Source: Burkholderia cepacia ATCC 25416
GTDB taxonomy: Bacteria; Pseudomonadota; Gammaproteobacteria; Burkholderiales; Burkholderiaceae
Direction: 5' to 3'
NCBI RefSeq assembly: GCF_001411495.1
Contig: NZ_CP012982.1
Span: 620,001 to 684,000, forward strand
DNA: 64,000 nucleotides
Below, in pieces: positions 7,742 through 16,550 of this stretch. The notes below the pieces were generated by a model, which saw only the letters and a list, made by a program, of their open reading frames with translations, was not told where the DNA came from and made no database searches. A program made the translations under genes and the position numbers. Within the stretch, counting starts at the first letter, position 1. Every line of letters begins with the position of its first letter.

Positions 7742-8095
7742 TCACAGGAAGCACGGGCCGACCGCGCGCACCTCGACCGTGCACCATTGCGCGGCCGGGC
7801 ATTGGCGCGCGATCTCGATCGCTTCCTCGCGGGTGTCGACGTCGACGAGGAAGAAGCCGCCGACCATCTCTTTCACCTCCGCGAACGGGCCGTCGAGCAG
7901 GCGCGTCTCGCCGTCGCGCACCTGCACGCGCGTGCCGCGCTCGGAACGCTCCAGCGACTCGACACCGCGCAGCACGCCGCGCGCCTTCAGCGTCTCGGCG
8001 AAATCGACCATCCGCGCGTACAGCGCCTGGCCTTCGTCGAGCGTGCGCTCGGCGCGCTGGTCGGTCGGCTCGACAATCAACAGCATGTAAGACAT
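7742..8095 (-). CDS. YCII/DGPF-domain protein (second copy)
   Basis: 117 residues from ATG 8095 (MSYMLLIVEPTDQRAERTLDEG), with AGGAGA a few bases upstream. It carries LLDGPFAEVKEMVGGFFLVDVDTREEAIEIA, the same DGPF core as its neighbour, and ends VEVRAVGPCFL. The 125-bp gap to the next gene contains the candidate ECF42 promoter, so this gene may have its own promoter within the divergent 204-bp region shared with the secreted nuclease gene. Molecular activity of the family is not established. Confidence 0.9.
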   Translation of the reverse strand: MSYMLLIVEPTDQRAERTLDEGQALYARMVDFAETLKARGVLRGVESLERSERGTRVQVRDGETRLLDGPFAEVKEMVGGFFLVDVDTREEAIEIARQCPAAQWCTVEVRAVGPCFL

Positions 8096-8299
8096 GGATT
8101 TCTCCTGTGGGAACGGGGCGCGGCAGCGTGTGCTGCGCGATCGGGATGCGCCGCCGATGCAAAAGCGTAACAGCCGTCGTGCGCCTTGCATCGTCGGCCG
8201 ATCGGCACACTGGCCGGACGGCCAATTTGGCCGCTTCCTGACATTTTGCCGTCAAGATGCTTTCCCGAATCGTCGGATTTTCTTCCTGTGGACCGCCCC

Positions 8300-10165
8300 A
8301 TGTCACGCCTGCTTTCGCCGCCTGCCGTTGCAGCGTTCGTCGTCCTCTTCGCCCTCTTCGTCCTCCTCGCCGGGCCCGCCGCGGCCGCGCCGCCGGTCAG
8401 CGCCGGCTGCGGCGGCGCAACCACGCCGATTGCCGACCTCCGCGGCGCCGGCGGCCCGTCGCCGCTGGCCGGGCAAACGACCTCGATCGAAGCGGTCGTC
8501 ACCGCGGCATTCGCCGGTGCCGACGGCCTGGGCGGCTTCTTCGTCCAGCAGGCCGACGCGCAGCGACGGCACCGGCCGGGCGTCCCGGAAGGCGTGTTCG
8601 TGTACGCACCGAACGCGCGTGCGAAGGCCGGCGATCTCGTGCATCTCACGGGCCGCGTCGACGAGCGATACGGCCGGACGCAATTCACGCTGTCGGGCGG
8701 CATGACGGTCTGCGCACGCGGGCAGACCGTCACCCCGGCGACGCTCACGCTGCCGGTCGCCACGCTATCGGTGCTGGCCGCGCATGAAGGCATGCGCGTG
8801 CGCCTGCCGCAAACGCTGACGGTCAGCGATACCCACGCACTCGGCCGCTACGGCAGCGTCGTCCTCAGCCACGGCCGGCTGCGCATCCCGACCCACATCG
8901 CACCGCCGGCCGAGGCCGCCGCGCTCGCGGCAGCCAACGCACGCAACCGCATCGTGCTCGACGACGGCTCGAACCGCCGCGACCCCGCAACCGTGCGCTA
9001 TCCGCCCCCCGCGCTCAGCGCCGCCAACACGCTGCGCGCGGGCTACACGGTGCGCGGCGTCGAGGGTGTGCTCGAACTGCGCTACGGCGCATGGCGGCTG
9101 CAACCGGTGGCCGGCGCGGCGCCGGTCTTCGATGCCGCCTCGAACCCGCGTACCGATGCGCCGGCCCGTCATCCCGATGCCGACGCGCGCATCGTGTCGT
9201 TCAACGTATTCAACTATTTCAATGGTGACGGGCACGGCGGCGGATTCGATGCCCCGGCCGGCCGAGGAGCGAAAACGCCCGCCGCGTTCGCGCGGCAGGA
9301 GGCGAAGATCGTTGCGGCATTGCGCGCGCTGCGCGCCGACGTGATCGGGCTGATGGAAATCGCGAACAACGGCCACGGCGACGCGAGCGCCGTGCGGCGT
9401 CTCGCCGCGCGGCTTGGCGAAGGCTGGCGCGCGGTCGATCCCGGCACCGCGCGGCTCGGCCGCGATGCAATCGCGGTCGCGCTGCTGTACGACAGCCGCA
9501 CGATCGAGCCGGTCGGCCGCGCCGCGACCGTCTCGCTCGGCGGCCGGCATCGCCCGCCGCTCGCGCAGACATTCCGGCGCATCGGCGGCACGCGCGCGAT
9601 GACGGTCGCGGTCAATCACCTGAAATCGAAGAACTGCCCGGACGCGACCGGCGCCGATCTCGACCGGTCGGACGGCCAGGGCTGCTGGAACGCGGCGCGC
9701 ACGCGGGCCGCCGTGCGCATCGCCGACTGGCTCGCCGGATCGCCGACCGGTGCCGCGGCCGATGGCGTACTGCTGGTCGGCGACCTGAACAGCTACGCGA
9801 AGGAAGATCCGGTTCGCGCGCTCGAGTCGCGCGGCTACGCGAACCTGGTGGCGCGCTTCGTCGGCGATGCTGCGTACAGCTACGTATTTCGCGGCGAGGC
9901 CGGCAGCCTCGATCACGCGCTCGCGACGCCGGCCCTGACCGCGCGCGTCAAAGCCGTGCACGTCTGGCACATCAACGCCGATGAACCGTTTGCACTGCAA
10001 CCCGTGCCCGATTACAAAACGGCCGCACTTCGGTCGTCCTATTACGCACCCGACGCGTATCGATCGTCGGACCATGATCCCGTCGTCGTCGACCTCGCAC
10101 TGGACAACGGCTCTCGAATGCCGGTCGCAGGCACAAACCCTGCTCGCCCGTACGGCGTCGATTAG
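8300..10165 (+). CDS. Secreted endonuclease/exonuclease/phosphatase-family nuclease (ExeM/NucH-like)
   Basis: 621 residues. The start ATG 8300 gives a signal peptide (MSRLLSPPAVAAFVVLFALFV, cleavage after AAAA), so the product is exported. A nucleic-acid-binding OB-like region covers about residues 40-150 (TSIEAVVTAAFAG, GFFVQQ, VHLTGRVDERYG). The EEP nuclease domain runs from about 297 (RIVSFNVFNYF) through LMEIANNGHGD (about 352), VAVNHLKSKNC (about 436) and GDLNSY (about 494) to SDHDPVVVDL (about 590): these hold the metal-binding Glu/Asp and catalytic His. Extracellular nucleases of this type degrade DNA for nutrient use and biofilm remodelling. It is monocistronic and divergent from the DGPF gene. 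Confidence 0.9.
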   Translation: MSRLLSPPAVAAFVVLFALFVLLAGPAAAAPPVSAGCGGATTPIADLRGAGGPSPLAGQTTSIEAVVTAAFAGADGLGGFFVQQADAQRRHRPGVPEGVFVYAPNARAKAGDLVHLTGRVDERYGRTQFTLSGGMTVCARGQTVTPATLTLPVATLSVLAAHEGMRVRLPQTLTVSDTHALGRYGSVVLSHGRLRIPTHIAPPAEAAALAAANARNRIVLDDGSNRRDPATVRYPPPALSAANTLRAGYTVRGVEGVLELRYGAWRLQPVAGAAPVFDAASNPRTDAPARHPDADARIVSFNVFNYFNGDGHGGGFDAPAGRGAKTPAAFARQEAKIVAALRALRADVIGLMEIANNGHGDASAVRRLAARLGEGWRAVDPGTARLGRDAIAVALLYDSRTIEPVGRAATVSLGGRHRPPLAQTFRRIGGTRAMTVAVNHLKSKNCPDATGADLDRSDGQGCWNAARTRAAVRIADWLAGSPTGAAADGVLLVGDLNSYAKEDPVRALESRGYANLVARFVGDAAYSYVFRGEAGSLDHALATPALTARVKAVHVWHINADEPFALQPVPDYKTAALRSSYYAPDAYRSSDHDPVVVDLALDNGSRMPVAGTNPARPYGVD

Positions 10166-10450
10166 TGCATTTGCATCAGCCCATCGCCTGCAATGGCACT
10201 ATTTACCTGGTACCCCGGGCGACGCCATATTTACCGGGCATTCACTTCGTATCGCTTCTTGTTGCACGCGTTTCGCCCATTTGAGAATTTTTTTCAATCT
10301 TCGCGCGGCCCCGCGTGGCGGGGCTTCCAGGCAATTCCGCCAACGAATTGAAAATTTGTCTCGAAACTCAACCGGGCCAAGCGAATCACATTAGTTGCTG
10401 CGATTCGTCTTATCTTCAAATTGGCCTTGAATCGAAGGAGGATAAACACC
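10166..10450. other. Intergenic region with hairpin and AT-rich leader before the DUF883 gene
   Basis: 285 bp without a gene. A short stem GCCCCGC-GTG-GCGGGGC (10308-10324) could end nuclease transcription. The next 110 bp are AT-rich and probably contain the promoter of the DUF883/SYLF pair; AAGGAGG lies at 10435-10441, a strong ribosome site for the ATG at 10451. Confidence 0.5.
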
Positions 10451-10837
10451 ATGGCGCTCACTGACTCGATCGAACACAAGCTGGACCGCGGCCTGTCCGA
10501 CATTCGTCGCACGGGCCGGCGCGTGGGACGCACGACGCGCTCGGCCGCCCGCGACCTGCATGCCGACGTCACCGACGATCTGCGCGGGCTGGTCGATGAA
10601 CTCGAAGATCTGCTGAAAAACGACGGCGACGGCGATATCGCCGCGCTGCGCAAGCGCGTGCAATCCAGGCTCGATGAAGCACGCGGCGCGCTCGACCATG
10701 CGTCGGGCAGCGCAGCCGCCCGGCTGCGCGATTCCGCCGAACGCGTGTCGCAGGTCGTGCAAGACAACCCGTGGCAAACCGCCGGCGTCGTTGCCGGCCT
10801 CGCGTTCGTTGCGGGCCTGCTCCTTGCCCGCCGTTGA
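10451..10837 (+). CDS. DUF883 family (ElaB/YqjD-like) membrane-anchored protein
   Basis: 128 residues, long amphipathic helix (TTRSAARDLHADVTDDLRGL, then KRVQSRLDEARGALDH) followed by the family signature VSQVVQDNPWQTAGVVAG and a single C-terminal transmembrane helix (about 108-126). The family (YqjD, ElaB, YgaM) are tail-anchored inner-membrane proteins induced in stress or stationary phase; YqjD binds ribosomes. A near-consensus ribosome site AAGGAGG precedes the ATG. The SYLF lipoprotein gene begins 64 bp downstream, so the pair may form an envelope-stress unit. Function here is inferred from the family. Confidence 0.9.
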   Translation: MALTDSIEHKLDRGLSDIRRTGRRVGRTTRSAARDLHADVTDDLRGLVDELEDLLKNDGDGDIAALRKRVQSRLDEARGALDHASGSAAARLRDSAERVSQVVQDNPWQTAGVVAGLAFVAGLLLARR

Positions 10838-10901
10838 ACGGAGCCGGCCGTCCCGCCGCCCGCCCCGTCCGTCATCAATCAGACAAAGAAGGAGAAACGC
10901 C

Positions 10902-11486
10902 ATGCAGAAGACCTTTGCCATGAAAGCCGCCGCCGCCGTCCTGCTCGGCAGCCTCGCGCTCGCCGGCTGCACGACCACCCCGGACAAGCCGGAAGGCGCC
11001 GCGGCCAGCGCGTCGAAGCGCCAGTCGATCGACGCCAGCGTCAACGCGACGCTTTCGCGTCTCTATTCGACGGTGCCGGGCTCGCGTGAACTCGTCGCGA
11101 AATCGCGCGGCGTGCTCGTGTTCCCGAGCGTGCTGCAGGCCGGCTTCATCGTCGGCGGCCAGTCCGGCAACGGCGCGCTGCGCGTCGGCGGCAGCACGGT
11201 CGGCTACTACAACACGTCGTCGCTGTCGGTCGGCCTGCAGGCCGGCGCGCAGTCGAAGGCGATCGTGTTCCTGTTCATGACGCAGGATGCGCTCGACTCG
11301 TTCCGCAAGTCCGAAGGCTGGTCGGCCGGCGCCGACGCGTCGGTCGCGGTCGTGAAGGTCGGCGCGAACGGCGCGGTCGACTCCAACACGGCCACCGCAC
11401 CGGTCGAGGTGCTGATCCTGACCAACGCCGGCCTGATGGGCGACCTGTCGGTGAACGGCACGAAGGTCACGAAGCTCAACATCTGA
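10902..11486 (+). CDS. SYLF (YSC84-like) lipid-binding lipoprotein
   Basis: 194 residues. The N-terminus MQKTFAMKAAAAVLLGSLALAGC is a lipoprotein signal with lipobox LAGC, so the mature protein is anchored through Cys23. The SYLF domain follows: SRELVAKSRGVLVFPSVLQAGFIVGG, then GGSTVGYYNTSSLSVGLQAGAQS and an end rich in valine (VEVLILTNAGLMGDLSVNG). SYLF proteins bind phosphoinositides in eukaryotes; the bacterial role is unknown, but localisation to the envelope is clear. AAGGAG (agaaggagaaacgcc) supports the start. Likely co-expressed with the DUF883 gene 64 bp upstream. Confidence 0.92.
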   Translation: MQKTFAMKAAAAVLLGSLALAGCTTTPDKPEGAAASASKRQSIDASVNATLSRLYSTVPGSRELVAKSRGVLVFPSVLQAGFIVGGQSGNGALRVGGSTVGYYNTSSLSVGLQAGAQSKAIVFLFMTQDALDSFRKSEGWSAGADASVAVVKVGANGAVDSNTATAPVEVLILTNAGLMGDLSVNGTKVTKLNI

Positions 11487-11528
11487 CGATGCGGCACGCG
11501 GCGTTGCGCCGCGTTTGCTTCCCGGCAG

Positions 11529-11554
11529 CGCCGCGGCCCCGGCCGCGGCGTTTT
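11529..11554 (+). terminator. Rho-independent terminator after the SYLF gene
   Basis: CGCCGCGG (11529-11536) pairs with CCGCGGCG (11543-11550) around a CCCCGG loop and is followed by TTTT. Confidence 0.7.
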
Positions 11555-11727
11555 CGCATGTGCCGCGCGTAGCCGCTATGATGGCGGCACCTTTGCGGGC
11601 ATACTCCGGTTCGGGCCGCCCGGCGGATGGCCGCCCGCAGCGCGTTGCGCCGGGAACCCGTGACGATCGCGAACCGATCGCGCACGGGGCAACGAGATTC
11701 AATCAAACCACGCATCAATCTGCGCGA

Positions 11728-12789
11728 ATGTCATCCATGGATAGCGGACACGACCACCAAAAATTCTTCTATTTCCTGCTGGCCGCGGTCACCGTCGGAC
11801 TCTGCTGGATTCTCACGCCGTTCTCCGGCGCCGTGTTCTGGGGCACCATACTCGCGATCCTCTTCCAGCCCGTGCAGCGGTGGCTCGCCGCACGCTTCGG
11901 CAAGCGGCGCAACCTGGCCGCGCTCGTGACGCTGTCGCTGATCGTGCTGATCGTGATCCTGCCGCTCGTGTTCGTCGCCGCGACGCTCGTGCAGGAAATC
12001 GCGTACGTGTACCAGGAAATCAAGACCGCGCAGCCGAACTATTCGCAGTACTTCCAGGACATCATCCACGCGCTGCCTACGTCGATCCAGCACCTGCTGC
12101 AGAAATACGGCCTGAGCAACCTCCCGGGCATCCAGAAGAAACTGACCGATGGCGCCGCGCAGATCAGCCAGCTCGCGGCAACCCAGGCGCTCAGCATCGG
12201 CCAGAACACCTTCCAGTTCGTCGTGAGCTTCGGCGTGATGCTGTACATGGTGTTCTTCCTGCTGCGCGACGGCGGCGAGATCGGCCGCCGCGTGCGCCGC
12301 GCGCTGCCGCTCGACGACGAGCACAAGAACCTGCTGCTGGCCAAGTTCACGACGGTCGTGCGCGCGACGGTGAAGGGCAACATCGCGGTCGCGCTCGTGC
12401 AGGGCGCGCTCGGCGGCCTGATCTTCTGGATCCTCGGGATCGAAGGCGTCGTGCTGTGGGGGGCGCTGATGGCGTTCCTGTCGCTGCTGCCCGCGATCGG
12501 CGCGAGCCTCGTATGGGTGCCGGCCGCGCTCTACTTCCTGATGATCGGCGCGGTGTGGAAATGCGCGATCCTCGTCGCGTTCTGCGTGGGCGTGATCGGC
12601 CTCGTCGACAACCTGCTGCGCCCGATCCTCGTCGGCAAGGACACGAAGATGCCCGACTGGGTCGTGCTGATCTCGACGCTCGGCGGGATGGCGCTGTTCG
12701 GCATCACCGGCTTCGTGATCGGGCCGCTCGTCGCCGCGCTGTTCATGGCGAGCTGGGACATCTACGCACGCGCCGAACAGGGCGAATGA
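11728..12789 (+). CDS. AI-2E family transporter (PerM/TqsA-like permease)
   Basis: 353 residues; ATG at 11728 or the second ATG nine bases later, neither with a clear ribosome site. Hydrophobic segments occur at about residues 15-50 (FFYFLLAAVTVGLCW, GAVFWGTILAILFQP), 65-90, and a block from 155 on (FVVSFGVMLYMVFFLLRDG). The C-terminal half has the family hallmarks: VALVQGALGGLIFWILG, FLSLLPAIGASLVWVP, VGVIGLVDNLLRPILVG and a DWVVLISTLGGMALFG end. The family are eight-helix inner-membrane permeases; some export autoinducer-2, others move ions or solutes, so the name does not fix the substrate. It stands alone, convergent with the next gene. Confidence 0.88.
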   Translation: MSSMDSGHDHQKFFYFLLAAVTVGLCWILTPFSGAVFWGTILAILFQPVQRWLAARFGKRRNLAALVTLSLIVLIVILPLVFVAATLVQEIAYVYQEIKTAQPNYSQYFQDIIHALPTSIQHLLQKYGLSNLPGIQKKLTDGAAQISQLAATQALSIGQNTFQFVVSFGVMLYMVFFLLRDGGEIGRRVRRALPLDDEHKNLLLAKFTTVVRATVKGNIAVALVQGALGGLIFWILGIEGVVLWGALMAFLSLLPAIGASLVWVPAALYFLMIGAVWKCAILVAFCVGVIGLVDNLLRPILVGKDTKMPDWVVLISTLGGMALFGITGFVIGPLVAALFMASWDIYARAEQGE

Positions 12790-12832
12790 CGCAACGCGTG
12801 GCCACGTGCCACGCCCCTGCGGACATTCGCCG

Positions 12833-13348
12833 TCACGGATGACGAATGCGGATCACGACGGGCGCCATGGCGCCCGTCGCGTCATCCGCCGCGAGCGTCA
12901 TCACGCCGCCATACGGACCCACGCGATACGGGCGGCCCGATACCAGCGGCACGCTTCGATCGTCGCGCGCATCGCGCCACGTTGCGCGCACACCCGACGC
13001 GGCATCCGGTACGAACGGCGCGCCGTCGGGCCCGACCAGCGCCACATGAGCCCCCGGCAAGCGCCGGCCATGTGCATCGAACCGCAGTGTGGCCACCGCA
13101 CCGCCGCTCTCCACCTCGCGTCCCGGGACCACCACGCCCGACCGCGCGTCGAGCGTCACGTCGTAGAGATCGACGAGCGCGCCGGCAAACCGCACGATAC
13201 CGCCCGGCGCGGCATGCCCGGCCGCCATTGCACTCGACATCGCAAGCGCAACACCAAGCCCGATCGCCATCCTCGGCACAGTACCGGCGCGCCGCACCGT
13301 TCGATTGCGCGTCGCCGCCGATGCCGCCCGCTTCGCGTCGTTTCGCAT
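12833..13348 (-). CDS. Exported protein with weak fimbrial-subunit resemblance
   Basis: 171 residues from ATG 13348 (MRNDAKRAASAATRNRTVRR). A long basic n-region precedes a hydrophobic stretch IGLGVALAMSSAMAAGHA, a plausible signal peptide cleaved near residue 46. The mature part begins APGGIVRFAGALVDLYDVTLD, which recalls the first strand of type 1 pilin subunits (G-x-I-x-F-x-G-x-I-V), but there is no cysteine pair and no chaperone/usher gene nearby. The C-terminus VMTLAADDATGAMAPVVIRI is beta-rich like fimbrial adhesin ends. A secreted beta-sandwich protein of unknown role is the safest reading. It ends 43 bp from the convergent AI-2E gene. Confidence 0.6.
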   Translation of the reverse strand: MRNDAKRAASAATRNRTVRRAGTVPRMAIGLGVALAMSSAMAAGHAAPGGIVRFAGALVDLYDVTLDARSGVVVPGREVESGGAVATLRFDAHGRRLPGAHVALVGPDGAPFVPDAASGVRATWRDARDDRSVPLVSGRPYRVGPYGGVMTLAADDATGAMAPVVIRIRHP

Positions 13349-13375
13349 GTTTACGCTCCTCTTCCGTGTAACCAG

Positions 13376-13410
13376 AAAAAAAGGCGACGTGACGCGTCGG
13401 TCACGCCGCC
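13376..13410 (-). terminator. Rho-independent terminator after the MDR oxidoreductase gene
   Basis: On the minus strand GGCGGCGTGAC pairs with GTCACGTCGCC (11 bp with one G-U) across a 6-nt loop and is followed by seven T residues (A-run at 13376-13382 on the + strand). Confidence 0.75.
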
Positions 13411-13555
13411 ATCTGCTGGCAATCACTTTAGGGAGACACGCCCCGACAATATATGAGACAAGTCCGAAACTTAGGCCCGGTTGATCGAACGCATCACGTT
13501 CGACACGCCCTCGCGGCAGCGTGCGAACGACATCGCACGCCGTGCCGCGGGCCGG

Positions 13556-14572
13556 TCACGCGTCCGGATCGACGCGCAGCACGAGCTTGCCGCGATGGTC
13601 GCCGTCGAACAGGCGATTCAGCACGTCGGGCGCGTTTTCGAGACCGTCGGCGACCGTCTCCTCGGCTTTGAGCCGGCCGTCGCGCAGCCAGCCCGAGAGC
13701 GTCTGCACGGCCTCGCGGCTCTTGCGATAGTCGAGGATCAGGAAGCCGCGCATCGTCAGCCGCTTCGAGATCAGCACGCCGACGTCGTCCGCCGCACGGC
13801 CGCTGTTGTAGTTCGAGATCACGCCGCACAGCGCGACGCGCCCGCCGATCACCATCCGCGACAGTACCGCGCGCATCACCTCGCCGCCGACGTTCTCGAA
13901 ATTCACGTGCACGCCGTCCGGCGTCGCGGCCTTCAGCTGCTGACGGAAATCGTCAGCCTTGTAGTCGACGGCCGCATCGAAGCCGAGCGTCTCGGTCAGG
14001 TAGCGGCACTTGTCCGCGCCGCCGGCGATACCGACCACGCGCGCGCCGTGGATCTTGCCGATCTGGCCGGCGATCGAGCCGACCGACCCGGCTGCCGCCG
14101 ATACGACGAGCGTCTCGCCCGGCTGCACCGGCGCGATGTCGGTCAACCCGTAATACGCGGTCAGTCCGCTCATCCCGCACGCACCGAGCAGCGTCGGCAG
14201 CGGCAGGCCCGACTGCGCGGGCAGCTTCACGAGCTGCGCGGCCTGGTCGGCCGGCACGACCGCGTAGTCCTGCCAGCCGACGAGCCCCTGCACGAGATCG
14301 CCTTCCGCGAAACCCGCGTTGCGCGACGCCACCACGCGCCCGATGCCGAGCGCGCGCATCACCTCGCCGATCGCCACCGGCGGCAGGTACTGCGGCACAT
14401 CGCTCATCCACACGCGGTTGGTCGGGTCCATCGACAGGTACAGCACACGCACGAGCACCTCGCCGTCCGCGAGCGCCGGCACGGGCGCTTCGACGAGCGA
14501 GAAATGTTCACGGCCGACCCGCCCTTCCGGGCGCGTCTTCAGCAGCAGTTGGCGGTTCACGGGTGTGGACAC
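13556..14572 (-). CDS. NADP-dependent zinc-independent medium-chain oxidoreductase (CurA/PTGR-like)
   Basis: 338 residues, full length for the leukotriene B4 12-hydroxydehydrogenase-like branch of MDR enzymes. Diagnostic motifs: LYLSMDPTNRVWMSD near residue 45, GIGRVVASRNAGFAEGDLV, the glycine-rich NADP loop SAAAGSVGSIAGQIGKI (about 150-165), CRYLTETLGFDAAVDYK and YFENVGGE-like VNFENVGGEVMRAVL. There are no zinc ligands. The family reduces the C=C bond of enones (curcumin, alkenals, prostaglandins) with NADPH in the cytoplasm. The SDR gene ends 37 bp upstream in the same direction, so the two form an operon. Physiological substrate unknown. Confidence 0.9.
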   Translation of the reverse strand: MSTPVNRQLLLKTRPEGRVGREHFSLVEAPVPALADGEVLVRVLYLSMDPTNRVWMSDVPQYLPPVAIGEVMRALGIGRVVASRNAGFAEGDLVQGLVGWQDYAVVPADQAAQLVKLPAQSGLPLPTLLGACGMSGLTAYYGLTDIAPVQPGETLVVSAAAGSVGSIAGQIGKIHGARVVGIAGGADKCRYLTETLGFDAAVDYKADDFRQQLKAATPDGVHVNFENVGGEVMRAVLSRMVIGGRVALCGVISNYNSGRAADDVGVLISKRLTMRGFLILDYRKSREAVQTLSGWLRDGRLKAEETVADGLENAPDVLNRLFDGDHRGKLVLRVDPDA

Positions 14573-14609
14573 GATGTACTCCTCCGGTCGTTGTTGTTCG
14601 GGATGCGCG

Positions 14610-15398
14610 TCAGACCGCGCACATGCCGCCGTCGATCACGAGTTCGGCGGCCGTCACGAAGCGGCTCTCGTCGGACGCAAGATAAACGGCCGCGTGCGCG
14701 ACGTCGTCCGGCTCGCCGAGCCGGCGCAGTGGAATGCCGCGCGCGAGCTTGCGCGTCGCGTCGCGTTCGCCGAGCGTCTGGAACAGCGGCTCGACGATGC
14801 CCGTGCGGATGAACGCCGGGTGAATCGAGTTGCAGCGCACGTCGAGCTCGCGGCGTGCGCAGTCGATCGCGACCGACTTCGTGAGCGACGCGACGGCCGC
14901 CTTCGACGCGTTGTACGCGGTGAAATCCGGCTCGACCTTGAACGCGGCGACCGACGAGATGTTGATGATCGATGCGGGATGGCTTTCGGCCAGATACGAC
15001 AGCGCATGCTTGCAGCCGAGCACGATGCTCTCGACGTTGATCGCCATCACGCGCCGCCATTCGTTCAGCTCGATTTGCGCGGGCGAGCCGATCGAGCCGA
15101 CGCCCGCGTTGTTGACGAGCACCGACAGCCCGCCCATCGCGTCGACCGCCTGCGCGAGCAGCGCCTGCCAGCGCGCCTCGTCGCGCACGTCCTGCGTCGC
15201 GGCGAACGCGACCGGCGTCGCATGGCCCGCGTTGAGTTCCTGCGCGAACGCGTCGAGCACCGCCGCGTCGGCGATGTCGGTCACGAACACGCGCGCACCC
15301 TGCTCGACCATCCGGCGCGCGATCGCGCGACCGAGGCCGCCCGCGGCGCCCGTGATGTATGCGCACTTGCCGGCAAGGCGCGAAGAAACGACTGTCAT
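14610..15398 (-). CDS. Short-chain dehydrogenase/reductase (classical SDR)
   Basis: 262 residues. Coenzyme motif TGAAGGLG at about 16-23 with an Asp at the end of strand 2 (VFVTDIA), which favours NAD(H). NNAG is at about 99-102, catalytic Ser in NISSVAAF (about 146), and YNASK holds the catalytic Tyr/Lys (about 161-165). The C-terminus [16 protein letters not shown] is standard for the family. It is the first gene of an operon with the CurA-like reductase, which may further reduce the enone/ketone handled by this enzyme. Substrate not predictable. An alternative 5' extension is open but lacks similarity. Confidence 0.9.
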   Translation of the reverse strand: MTVVSSRLAGKCAYITGAAGGLGRAIARRMVEQGARVFVTDIADAAVLDAFAQELNAGHATPVAFAATQDVRDEARWQALLAQAVDAMGGLSVLVNNAGVGSIGSPAQIELNEWRRVMAINVESIVLGCKHALSYLAESHPASIINISSVAAFKVEPDFTAYNASKAAVASLTKSVAIDCARRELDVRCNSIHPAFIRTGIVEPLFQTLGERDATRKLARGIPLRRLGEPDDVAHAAVYLASDESRFVTAAELVIDGGMCAV

Positions 15399-15878
15399 GT
15401 GACCATCTCCTATCGTGAATCGTCGTCGCGGAACGCTGCCGCGACGGATGTTCCGTGCCGGTTCCCGCCAGCGCGGGCCGGTTGACCATGCGTCGCCATC
15501 ACGAGGCGCCGCACGGTTTCCGCGAGTATATCGAGATGAGCGTGACGCGCGCCGGACACGCCGGGCAGCCTGCCCCGGTTGAACGACAGCCAGCGTACGC
15601 GAATGCCGCCGATCGATGAAATGAATATTCGTTATGCCCGGTCATAGGCTCGACTCATGACCTTCGCGTGACGTCACGCACGCGCAAGCCGGCGCGGCCG
15701 GTCACGCAGACCGGCCGGTTCGTCGAATCGTGTCATGGCGAGGGTCGCGTTCCGCGCTTGCGAGGAAGCAATCGGGAAAACGGGCGGCGAGGAATCGCGC
15801 GACCGCCGGGCGAATGCGGAAGGAAATCGGCAGGGATGCGGCAGGAAAGCGGCGCCGGCGCACCGCGGCCGGCGACCG
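15399..15878. other. Intergenic region upstream of the SDR operon
   Basis: 480 bp without a supported gene. It must hold the SDR promoter in its left half. A perfect 14-bp palindrome GCGTGACGTCACGC lies at 15666-15679 and GAATATTC near 15624; the rest is GC-rich with arginine-coding spurious frames. The right part follows the stop of the PAP2 gene. Confidence 0.5.
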
Positions 15879-16469
15879 TCAGAAACCGTCGCCCGACGGC
15901 GCGCGCACGAACGCGCAGAGTTGCGGCGAATGCGTGTCGATCATCTGCTGGAACGGCGCGCGGTGCCCGTACGCGATGCCGGACACGAGCAGCAGGCAGA
16001 CGGCCGCGACGCGCGGCGAGAATGCGCGCTGCCGCGCGCCGTCGTAGCCGCGCAGGAACACCAGCGCGACCAGCGCGCCGAGCATCCAGCCGACGATCAC
16101 TTCAGGAACGGTATGCGAATGATCGAACACGCGCGCGACGGCCGTGACCGCGCCGATGGCCAGCCCGGCCGCGATGCCGGGCGCCTTGCCCGTCCGGAAC
16201 GCCTGCCACAGCATCGACAGCGCGACGGTCCACACCGACGTCGACAGCATCGTATGGCCGCTGATCACGCGGAAATCGAATTGCGGAAGCTCGATGCCGC
16301 ACCCGGCATACAGGATCTTCGTGGCGCCGACGACGCCCATGCCGGCGGCGAGCAGCACGCCCCAGCGGGCGGCGAGGCGCCAGTCGGTCAGCGCGAGCCA
16401 GGCCGCGCAGGTCAGCGCGATCGGCAAGGTCAGCGCGGCATCGCCGATGTTGCTGATTTCACTCCACAT
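15879..16469 (-). CDS. PAP2-family phosphatase, integral membrane
   Basis: 196 residues, five to six hydrophobic helices (for example LPIALTCAAWLAL, WGVLLAAGMGVVGA, IVGWMLGALVALVFL). The catalytic motifs are ISGHTMLS (Ser70-Gly71-His72) and the third motif R113-x5-H119, with Glu123 where the family usually has Asp (ARVFDHSHTVPEV). The first motif KxxxxxxRP is not clear, so the enzyme is divergent. PAP2 membrane enzymes dephosphorylate lipid phosphates such as phosphatidic acid or undecaprenyl pyrophosphate. No partner gene is adjacent; mntH lies 81 bp upstream in the same direction. Confidence 0.82.
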   Translation of the reverse strand: MWSEISNIGDAALTLPIALTCAAWLALTDWRLAARWGVLLAAGMGVVGATKILYAGCGIELPQFDFRVISGHTMLSTSVWTVALSMLWQAFRTGKAPGIAAGLAIGAVTAVARVFDHSHTVPEVIVGWMLGALVALVFLRGYDGARQRAFSPRVAAVCLLLVSGIAYGHRAPFQQMIDTHSPQLCAFVRAPSGDGF

Positions 16470-16550
16470 AACGGACTTCGGACGACGATCGAAAGGCCGC
16501 AGTTTACCGCATGCGCGCCGCGCGACTGTGTCAGCCTGTGACAGGCTGTA

